Origin: an uncultured Anaerolineaceae bacterium
GTDB taxonomy: Bacteria; Chloroflexota; Anaerolineae; Anaerolineales; Anaerolineaceae
Length of the DNA: 5,160 nt
Assembly: GCA_937894825.1 (NCBI GenBank)
Contig: CALCQT010000107.1
Coordinates: 1 to 5,160, forward strand
Direction of reading: 5' to 3'
Shown: positions 1-5,160 of the stretch, in pieces
Position numbering within the stretch: position 1 is the stretch's first letter
Layout: each line of letters begins with the position of its first letter
Made by a program: the position numbers and the translations under genes
Notes under the pieces: model-generated
What the model was told of the DNA's origin: nothing
Database searches by the model: none
What the model saw: only the letters and a program-made list of their open reading frames with translations

Positions 1-21
1 TATTTTGTAAGAATCGTTTCT

Positions 22-2004
22 TTATTCATCCAGGTTTTTCCCATGAAATACCAACTCGTAAACCGACCAGTTAAATTCTGTCGACGGCTCCGCGTTCATC
101 ATTTTCAGATACTTTGTCGTCGTCTCTTCAAAAGTATAATCGGTAACTCTGCGATCAATGATGTCAATCGGGCGCCAGTCAACGCCATCTTCCGACGAAA
201 ATAATTGCAATGACCAGGGGCATTCGTTATCATCCGCGCCCAGATAGAAAGTGACGCCATGGATGGAAACCGGATGGTCAAACACAATCACCAGATAGTC
301 TTCAGCATTTTGCAGACGTCCTGTCGTCCAGCCCGTGGCGGAATCGCCATCAAAAATCGTTCTGGTTATTTCCGGATTGACGTTTGTCCGGATTTCATTC
401 ACAACATCCTGCGCCCACAGTTCATCCTGGTGATCGCGTTGAAAAACAGAGGCGATCTTCATGCCGTCCACGGTCACATGGTGAACCGGGCGATAGAAGG
501 GCAAATTCAGTTCATTTCCCGGTGTATCCGTGTAGTTTGCGATCACGTATTTAGCAGGCTTCCCTCCAAATCCGTAGGAAGTTGTCGAAAGCCGCTCCCG
601 GTCCCGGAGTGGCAGCGCATATTTCGTGACCGTCAGCACGCTTGCGTAATCGCCGATATCAATACGGTAGTCCGAATCAGCAGCCGTCACAAATTCCAGA
701 CATTCCCGGGAGGAAAAACGCCAATAATCCAATTCAAAATTTCCGGCCGCGAATTTGCGCGCAATGGTATTAAAGTAAACCATCTGCCAGGGATGATTTC
801 GGATCATCCACCAGCCCGTATCCGCAAGCGAAAAAGCAACTGCCAGGACGATAAGGATCCGAATGAGAACCGCTCGCGAGCGGAAAATGCGCTGAAATCC
901 ATAAACGGCCAGATATAAAAAAGGAATAAAAATAAAATAAAAATGGCGCCAGCCATTATAAAGCGTCGATTGAAGCAAGATTGCGGCAACGATTGGGATA
1001 AAAAACAAAAAAATCATACAAGAATCAAGGTAACGGTTTTCCGAAAAAGGCTGTTGATCCGATGCGACAAAAAAAACGCCGCACAGGAACAACAGGAGGT
1101 ACAGAATCGGCGTGGTAATCGCGATCCAAACAGGGAGGTAATGCCAGGGAAGCGCTCCGCTCGAAACCATCTTGCCGGAATACAAAATCGGAACGATCCG
1201 ATCATAGTTTGAAAACAGCCTGACAGCGTCCAGGATTTGCCGTACAGGATGCTCCCATAACGCCGGCAAAAAGAGAATGAGGAGAAAAATGATCACCCCG
1301 ATCAGAAAAAATTCCAGCAACAGAAAACGGCGCAGTGTCAATTCTTTCCGAATCACCTGAATCAACAGAAATAAACAGGCGAAAAAAAGAACCAAGCCCC
1401 CAATCAACCGCGTGTTGGCAGAAAGCGCAACGGAAAGGCACACTAAGAATGCACTGCCAAAAGTCAGCCTTTTTAAAAATCGCATCAGAAAGAACAGCGA
1501 AATGACGAACCAGGATAAAAACAGCAGATCTTTCATGTTGTAGAAAGCGTCGGCAAAGATCCGGGGTGACAAAACCAGAAACAGTGTGGACAGGATCGCA
1601 TAAAACCATTTACCAAACCGCTCACGGATCAATAATCCGAAGGCTGCGCAAGCCAGGATAAAGTTGAAAAACACCCAGAGATGGCGGATTTTACTGACTG
1701 TCCACAGATCCAACGAAAAGCCGGAAATCATTTCAGCCAGCAGTACCGGGATTTGCAGGATGACACCATAGTGCCTGTCTTCATACGTGAGAAGGTCCCC
1801 CGCAAAGTGGATTTCATCCGGCAGATCGCTCAGCCCTAACTTTTCAACCAGAACATATTTCAGCGTGATCAGCCCTGAATTTCTTTCAAACAGTTCATCC
1901 ACACCCACGCCGTAATCATCGAAAATAAAAATCCCAATGCAAAAAACGACCAGCAGGAGACTGATAAAAAGTATTGTCCCGTGTTTTTCGATTTTTTGTT
2001 CCAT
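22..2004 (-). CDS. GT-C (PMT/ArnT-like) membrane glycosyltransferase with C-terminal discoidin-like domain, copy B
   Basis: This 660-residue polytopic protein is predicted to move a sugar from a polyprenyl-phosphate donor to an acceptor outside the cytoplasmic membrane; donor and acceptor are unknown. TM1 (about 9-28) is followed by D29-D30-Y-G and D36-E37, the usual position of catalytic acidic residues in GT-C enzymes. Residues 82-98 look like an amphipathic juxtamembrane helix. Further helices lie near 107-126, 133-148, 157-174, 183-198, 199-218, 226-246, 290-313, 327-345, 354-374 and 379-396. Family-like motifs are SPRIFADAFYNMKD (146-159), ANTR (196-199), LPWHY (285-289), LYNGWRH (348-354), HPWQMVYF (404-411) and DYW (426-428). 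Residues 545-653 resemble a discoidin/F5-8C fold (FDGD 551-554, W559, GVTFY 583-587, SSEDGVDW 603-610, final WSVYELVF 646-653). I chose ATG at 2004 because AAGGTGG sits 5 bases upstream. The GTG at 2013, which would add 3 residues, lies inside that ribosome binding site. Family call is firm; substrate is unknown. Confidence 0.88.
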   Translation of the reverse strand: MEQKIEKHGTILFISLLLVVFCIGIFIFDDYGVGVDELFERNSGLITLKYVLVEKLGLSDLPDEIHFAGDLLTYEDRHYGVILQIPVLLAEMISGFSLDLWTVSKIRHLWVFFNFILACAAFGLLIRERFGKWFYAILSTLFLVLSPRIFADAFYNMKDLLFLSWFVISLFFLMRFLKRLTFGSAFLVCLSVALSANTRLIGGLVLFFACLFLLIQVIRKELTLRRFLLLEFFLIGVIIFLLILFLPALWEHPVRQILDAVRLFSNYDRIVPILYSGKMVSSGALPWHYLPVWIAITTPILYLLLFLCGVFFVASDQQPFSENRYLDSCMIFLFFIPIVAAILLQSTLYNGWRHFYFIFIPFLYLAVYGFQRIFRSRAVLIRILIVLAVAFSLADTGWWMIRNHPWQMVYFNTIARKFAAGNFELDYWRFSSRECLEFVTAADSDYRIDIGDYASVLTVTKYALPLRDRERLSTTSYGFGGKPAKYVIANYTDTPGNELNLPFYRPVHHVTVDGMKIASVFQRDHQDELWAQDVVNEIRTNVNPEITRTIFDGDSATGWTTGRLQNAEDYLVIVFDHPVSIHGVTFYLGADDNECPWSLQLFSSEDGVDWRPIDIIDRRVTDYTFEETTTKYLKMMNAEPSTEFNWSVYELVFHGKNLDE

Positions 2005-2009
2005 GCAGA

Positions 2010-2016
2010 CCACCTT
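2010..2016 (-). promoter_or_regulatory. Ribosome binding site of glycosyltransferase B, overlapping the stop of A
   Basis: On the minus strand the sequence reads TAAGGTGGTCTGC then ATG. AAGGTGG differs by one base from the strong AAGGAGG consensus and sits 5 bases before ATG 2004. It shares two bases with the TAA stop (2015-2017) of the upstream gene. This decides the start of copy B in favour of ATG 2004 over the GTG at 2013. It also implies that the two genes are translated from one message, probably with coupling. Confidence 0.75.
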
Positions 2017-3991
2017 ACTGATGGAAAAACAACTCGGCTATGGTCCAGGGCTTGGAAGAAAAATAGGTCTCATTTTCCAGGCGCAGATAGCGCGTTTCAA
2101 CCGGGAAAATGACATAATCCATCTTTCCGTCATACAGAATCTCCACCGGCGACCAATTTTTGCCATCCGTGGATGTATATACCGAAAGCGCACGCGGGAA
2201 GCCATCCCCGCTGGAAGGCGAATAAAAGGTGACGCCACTAAACGCCACCATCTCATCAAATTCAATTTCAATCTCAAAGCGCCCCGTTTCGCCGGATGAA
2301 ATTTTCCATGCCGAATTCTCATCGCCGTCATACAAATTCGAAAGCAGTTCCGGATTGGTTGCGGATCTGACTGCGCGAATGTGTTCACTACCCCAAAAAC
2401 CCTGCATTGGCTCACGTTGAAACACGGTCGCCAATTTCATTTGCTCCGTTCGGACATGATAGACCGGACGGTAATAGGGCACCGATTTCTCATCCCCACT
2501 GGTGTGCGTATAGTTGAAGATATAGTATTTTGATGGGGTGCCGCCGTATCCATGGTATTGCGGTGCAAACCGCCTCCGATCCGTCGGATTCAAAACGGCC
2601 AGGTTCCGATGAAGATCCTCTGAGTCCCCCGATACAACAATTCGTTCGTCACTGTCCACTGCAGCGATAAATTCAAGACATTCTTTTTCAGACAGATACC
2701 AGTAATCCTTGCTGAACAGATCCTTTGCGTTCTCGCTGAACAATGGCGAGAAATAAACCATCTGATAAGGATGATTCCGGATCATCCAGGCGATGGTCAG
2801 AAAGCAGGAAATCAGCGCAGCTCCCAGAAAGCCATAACGGACAATTCTTTTTCCTGAGCCTAATAATCCAGCAACACCGGAAACCGCAATGTACAGAAAC
2901 GGACCGTACACAAAATACAAATGACGCCAGCCATTATACAGAATCGATTTCATCACGATCACCAACAGGATCGGAATGAAAAAACAGAAAATCATGGCAG
3001 CGTCAAAAAAAGCCGCGGCAAAATCATCCGTTTTACGCAGCAGCGAAATCAACTGAAAAATTAAACCAACCAGAAACAGGCCGCAATAGAAAAGCGGCGT
3101 CGTTGCACCCAGCCAGACAAAGCTGTAATGCCATGGCAAATGATCGCTTTGAACCAGATTTCCAAGATATAGTTCACCCACGATATTGGGATAATGAGAG
3201 AATTCAGCAATCACTTCTTTAATAAAAAAGATCGGATCCTGCCAGGCCATCGGCAAAAATGCTATCCAAAGCAGACCGGAAACCAGAATAAAAACAATTG
3301 AAAGCATCACAAGACGTCCGAAGGGTATCTTTTTTTGCAGCCAAAGCGCAAAAAGATACAAAAAGGGAAAAAGCAAGACAAGAAAGCCGACGACCCTTGT
3401 ATTCGCCGCGATCGTAACAGCCACGGAAAGGAGAACAGCATTCAACACGGATGGTGAAAATACGAAACGCTCTAAAAAAAACAGTGAGATCAGAAACCAG
3501 GAGAAAAAAAGAATATCTTTTATGTTATAAAACGACTCCGCGAAAATTCTTGGGGAGAGCACCAGAAAGATCAATCCCAGGATGGCCGGAAGGCGTTTTT
3601 TGTATCTTTTCAGAATCATCTGGTAAAAACAGATTGCGGCAAGATAAAAATTCAGAAACACCCATAGATGCCGGATTTTATAGACGGTTTGCGAATCCAA
3701 AGAAAAGGCGGAAAAATATTCAACCAATGCGACGGGCATTTGTAAAAGAACACCATATTCATTATCCAGGTAGGTTTCCAATTCCGGATAATTCTTCAGT
3801 GGGTCCGGAACTGCGGCTTCGCCAAGGACTTTCCGTAATATGAATTTAAGATTAACAAAACTGGAGGTTCGTTCCGTCGGCTCATCCGTCGAAAGGCCAT
3901 AATCGTCATAAATGACGATTCCGACGATAAAAATTACAATAAATAACAGAACAGATAAGATCAGCAACTTCTTCTCAGCATGAAAAGCCAT
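2015..3991 (-). CDS. GT-C (PMT/ArnT-like) membrane glycosyltransferase with C-terminal discoidin-like domain, copy A
   Basis: This 658-residue paralogue of the downstream gene has the same architecture and aligns without gaps over the first 310 residues, with about 145 identities by hand count (47%). It has TM1 at about 9-28, then D29-D30-Y-G and D36-E37 in the first outer loop, and about ten more helices up to residue 402. Shared motifs are SPRIFAESFYNIKD (146-159), ANTR (196-199), LPWHY (285-289), LYNGWRH (351-357), HPYQMVYF (407-414) and DYW (429-431). A soluble region (about 403-545) contains YGYGG and NYT and ends in a PYYRPVYHV...FQRE stretch. Residues 548-656 form a discoidin-like module (YDGD 554-557, W562, GVTFY 586-590, TSTDGKNW 606-613, YLRLEN 635-640, final WTIAELFF 649-656). 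ATG at 3991 has GGAG 8 bases upstream. As first gene of the pair it probably carries the promoter. It is predicted to use a lipid-linked sugar outside the membrane. Its sugar and acceptor cannot be read from sequence. Confidence 0.88.
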   Translation of the reverse strand: MAFHAEKKLLILSVLLFIVIFIVGIVIYDDYGLSTDEPTERTSSFVNLKFILRKVLGEAAVPDPLKNYPELETYLDNEYGVLLQMPVALVEYFSAFSLDSQTVYKIRHLWVFLNFYLAAICFYQMILKRYKKRLPAILGLIFLVLSPRIFAESFYNIKDILFFSWFLISLFFLERFVFSPSVLNAVLLSVAVTIAANTRVVGFLVLLFPFLYLFALWLQKKIPFGRLVMLSIVFILVSGLLWIAFLPMAWQDPIFFIKEVIAEFSHYPNIVGELYLGNLVQSDHLPWHYSFVWLGATTPLFYCGLFLVGLIFQLISLLRKTDDFAAAFFDAAMIFCFFIPILLVIVMKSILYNGWRHLYFVYGPFLYIAVSGVAGLLGSGKRIVRYGFLGAALISCFLTIAWMIRNHPYQMVYFSPLFSENAKDLFSKDYWYLSEKECLEFIAAVDSDERIVVSGDSEDLHRNLAVLNPTDRRRFAPQYHGYGGTPSKYYIFNYTHTSGDEKSVPYYRPVYHVRTEQMKLATVFQREPMQGFWGSEHIRAVRSATNPELLSNLYDGDENSAWKISSGETGRFEIEIEFDEMVAFSGVTFYSPSSGDGFPRALSVYTSTDGKNWSPVEILYDGKMDYVIFPVETRYLRLENETYFSSKPWTIAELFFHQ

Positions 3992-3999
3992 CCAAAATT

Positions 4000-4003
4000 C
4001 TCC
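4000..4003 (-). promoter_or_regulatory. Ribosome binding site of glycosyltransferase A
   Basis: On the minus strand the sequence is ACGGAGAATTTTGG followed by ATG. GGAG lies 8 bases before the ATG at 3991, which is normal Shine-Dalgarno spacing, and supports that start for copy A. Confidence 0.7.
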
Positions 4004-4097
4004 GTTTTATTTTCTGATCGCGCCTGCTTCGCCTTAATTTCCTCAAAAAACGTCACGAGCAGAAAATTAGATTTTTTTCAAAAGCGTCCACCGAAAT

Positions 4098-4109
4098 CCT
4101 GTCAACAGG
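4098..4109. repeat. 12-bp palindrome CCTGT-CA-ACAGG, candidate operator
   Basis: Perfect 5-base arms flank a 2-base centre in the divergent spacer. The palindrome overlaps an exact TTGACA on the minus strand (4105-4100). It lies about 8-19 bases into the transcript predicted from the TATAAT at 4129-4124, a reasonable place for a repressor. The arms are short enough to arise by chance, and the loop is too small for a good RNA hairpin, so an operator role is only a suggestion. Confidence 0.3.
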
Positions 4110-4123
4110 TTAGTTCGCCTCAA

Positions 4124-4152
4124 ATTATAAAGCAGAAAGACAGTTCAGTTTA
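4124..4152 (-). promoter_or_regulatory. Candidate sigma-70-type promoter for the glycosyltransferase pair
   Basis: On the minus strand, TAAACT (4152-4147, three of six matches to TTGACA) is followed after 17 bases by a perfect TATAAT (4129-4124). Transcription would begin near 4117 and give a leader of about 125 bases before the ATG at 3991. The -10 match and spacing are good but the -35 is weak. An alternative is a promoter using the exact TTGACA at 4105-4100, but no convincing -10 lies 16-18 bases after it. Its best downstream match, TCTAAT at 4071-4066, is 28 bases away. Confidence 0.45.
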
Positions 4153-4197
4153 TTGCACTGCATAATGCGGCTCTCCCAATCAATACCCGAAAAACGG

Positions 4198-4203
4198 TAT
4201 AAT
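4198..4203 (+). promoter_or_regulatory. -10 box of the peptidase-like gene, suggesting a leaderless transcript
   Basis: A perfect TATAAT ends 7 bases before the ATG at 4211. Normal spacing from -10 box to transcription start would place the RNA 5' end at about 4210-4211, on the start codon itself. No Shine-Dalgarno-like purine run occurs in the 20 bases before the ATG, in contrast with the two glycosyltransferase genes. No good TTGACA-like -35 lies 16-18 bases upstream (the bases there are around CCCAAT, 4175-4180). The call rests on the -10 match and its position. Confidence 0.45.
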
Positions 4204-4210
4204 CCATATC

Positions 4211-5160
4211 ATGATTGCTAAATTGAAGCATCACAAACTCCATATCCGGATATCGATTCTCTGCGTTCTCGTGATCCTCTGTACTGCATCCGCGGAATTA
4301 CTCCCGAAAACCTATGACATAGATACCGGATTCCGCCCCCGCCAAAACGGGTTCAGTTTCGAAAACTACGGAAACGACCTATGCAGCGATGTTTTTTGCA
4401 TGAAGAGCGCTCCGATCCAGAATCTGACCGGAAATGAGATGCGCCGCCTCTTCGGAGACCGGGTTTGCAAGCGAATTTTGGAAGATGGCAGCTGCGAGTT
4501 GCTGAAAGTTGCGGAAAGCTGGATGAGTGAAGTGAATGAAGCCATGGATGAAGGGCACTGTGAAGGCATGGCTGTCCTGACGGCGCTTTTTTTCGCAGGA
4601 ATCCTGGACCCGTCCGCCTATGGCAGTGAATTCGTCAATCAACTGCGGCTGGAAGAAAACACCGCGCTGCAACAGGAAATCGCTTACTGGTATGCAACCC
4701 AATGGTATATCAACGAATCCCTGATCGAAGAAGATCCGGCAACACAGCTCGGCATCCTGATCGAAGAGTTCACCAAACACCCGAATATTCTGATCCCATT
4801 AGGAATTTACAAGCGAGACTTCAGCGAGGGTCATGCAATTCTGGCCTATGCCGTGCAGCAAAAAGAAGACGGCATTTATTGGATCATGGTATACGACAAT
4901 AATTATCCGGATGAAGAGCGTCATCTTGAGATCAATACCAAAGCCAATACCTGGCAATACTCCGGAAAAGCAATGGTGGATTTAGAGGAAGATCTCTATG
5001 ACGGTGAGGGAGACACAAATCCATTTCAAATTGCACCGATTAATGCCCGTTTAGGCCGATTCAATTGTGATTTCTGTCCCATCAATGCGTCCTCACCCTG
5101 GGCAGAAGAAGTCACGGAGGAAAGTTCCGAATCGCCTTCTCCCTGGAACGCCCCCTCAAA
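4211..5160 (+). CDS. Secreted papain-fold (C39-like) cysteine peptidase-like protein, 3' end beyond the window
   Basis: The first 316 codons are open to the window edge with no stop. An N-terminal signal peptide is evident: basic region to R13, hydrophobic 14-25, and likely cleavage after A26-S27-A28. C24 lacks a small residue before it, so a lipoprotein is unlikely. The mature part has an NGFSFENYG segment (46-54), then a GHCEGMA motif with C117, GHAILAYAV with H208, and VYDNNYP with D229 (or N230). This spacing fits the Cys-His-Asp/Asn triad of papain-like C39-type folds. An E/D-rich loop (DGEGD, 264-268), paired cysteines (C58/C63, C86/C95, C286/C289, possible disulfides or metal ligands) and an S/P/E-rich tail with two SPW motifs (295-297, 310-312) follow. 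ATG 4211 is the first start after the in-frame TAA at 4163-4165, and a later start would remove the signal peptide. It may be a peptidase, a related transferase or an inactive binding protein; the substrate is unknown. Confidence 0.72.
   Translation, partial: MIAKLKHHKLHIRISILCVLVILCTASAELLPKTYDIDTGFRPRQNGFSFENYGNDLCSDVFCMKSAPIQNLTGNEMRRLFGDRVCKRILEDGSCELLKVAESWMSEVNEAMDEGHCEGMAVLTALFFAGILDPSAYGSEFVNQLRLEENTALQQEIAYWYATQWYINESLIEEDPATQLGILIEEFTKHPNILIPLGIYKRDFSEGHAILAYAVQQKEDGIYWIMVYDNNYPDEERHLEINTKANTWQYSGKAMVDLEEDLYDGEGDTNPFQIAPINARLGRFNCDFCPINASSPWAEEVTEESSESPSPWNAPS

Larger units (their letters stand above)
3992..4210. other. Divergent intergenic regulatory spacer
   Basis: This 219-base spacer between the two oppositely transcribed units contains no credible gene. 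It holds the ribosome binding site of glycosyltransferase A, a candidate minus-strand promoter, a 12-bp palindrome and the plus-strand TATAAT box, all listed separately. It also contains A/T runs around 4046-4050 and 4071-4078, and a small GCAT-A-ATGC palindrome at 4160-4168 of unknown meaning. I see no terminator, tRNA or recognisable riboswitch. Confidence 0.7.

Noticed and set aside
9..22. AAGAA-TCGT-TTCTT inverted repeat just past the stop of glycosyltransferase B, as a terminator
   Set aside because: The stem is five weak, mostly A-U pairs and no U-run follows on the minus strand within the window. Only 21 bases are available, so a terminator cannot be judged.
259..918. 219-codon open frame on the plus strand inside glycosyltransferase B
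   Set aside because: It lies fully antisense to a gene with clear family motifs. Its product is rich in Arg, Ile and His with no domain pattern, and no ribosome binding site stands out.
1202..1609. 135-codon minus-strand open frame inside glycosyltransferase B
   Set aside because: It is an out-of-frame shadow of the same strand. The glycosyltransferase frame runs through it uninterrupted with conserved motifs, so there is no frameshift to explain.
2002..2013. GTG at 2013 as the start of glycosyltransferase B
   Set aside because: The GTG lies within the AAGGTGG ribosome binding site, while ATG 2004 has correct spacing and aligns with residue 1 of the paralogue.
4125..4163. Minus-strand mini-ORF of 12 codons beginning at 4163
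   Set aside because: It overlaps the predicted -35/-10 region of the same strand, so it would not be transcribed from that promoter, and no ribosome binding site is seen.
3980..4165. 61-codon plus-strand open frame spanning the start of glycosyltransferase A and the spacer
   Set aside because: It overlaps the N-terminal codons of A, lacks a Shine-Dalgarno and gives a peptide with no recognisable features. The spacer is better explained as regulatory.
4277..4294. Lipoprotein signal (lipobox) in the peptidase-like protein
   Set aside because: The residue before C24 (and before C18) is Leu, not Gly, Ala or Ser. The A-S-A site at 26-28 fits ordinary signal peptidase cleavage better.
4379..4780. 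133-codon minus-strand open frame antisense to the peptidase-like gene
   Set aside because: The plus-strand frame here has a signal peptide and the GHCEGMA motif. The antisense frame shows only mirror-codon composition.

Overview
The window holds two complete genes on the minus strand and the first 316 codons of a divergent gene on the plus strand. A 219-base spacer (3992-4210) separates the two directions. The minus-strand genes are adjacent paralogues. Each encodes a multi-spanning membrane protein of the GT-C glycosyltransferase superfamily (PMT/ArnT-like, 'glycosyltransferase family 39' type) with a C-terminal extracytoplasmic discoidin-like (F5/8 type C) module. The plus-strand gene encodes an exported protein with a Cys/His/Asp arrangement like that of papain-fold, C39-like cysteine peptidases. 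It is cut by the window edge.

Layout: 1-21, tail downstream of the second glycosyltransferase; 22-2004 (minus), glycosyltransferase B; 2015-3991 (minus), glycosyltransferase A; 3992-4210, divergent regulatory spacer with a candidate minus-strand promoter, a 12-bp palindrome and a perfect plus-strand TATAAT box; 4211-5160 (plus), secreted cysteine-peptidase-like protein, 3' end missing. Glycosyltransferases A and B almost certainly form one transcription unit, transcribed A then B. Only 10 bases separate them, and the ribosome binding site of B overlaps the stop codon of A.

How the genes may work together: the glycosyltransferases would use a lipid-linked sugar donor at the outer face of the cytoplasmic membrane. 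Every motif conserved between the two copies falls on the outer side of an 11-helix model. The membrane cores are about 47% identical over the first 310 residues (hand count), while the discoidin-like tails are only about a quarter to 30% identical. This suggests a duplicated enzyme whose acceptor- or surface-binding part has diverged. The neighbouring exported protein acts in the same compartment, but a functional link is only a guess from position.

Organism: a bacterium of mid GC content. The combination of this glycosyltransferase style (HP-x-Q-x-VYF...DYW) and the GHCEGMA/GHA/YDNNYP protein reminds me of Chloroflexota (Anaerolineae-like) genomes. That rests on memory of families, not on a marker gene, and should be treated as low confidence. 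There are no RNA genes, mobile elements, CRISPR arrays or long repeats. No clearly new system is visible. The most notable items are the diverged tandem glycosyltransferase-discoidin fusions and the secreted peptidase-like protein, which appears to be leaderless.
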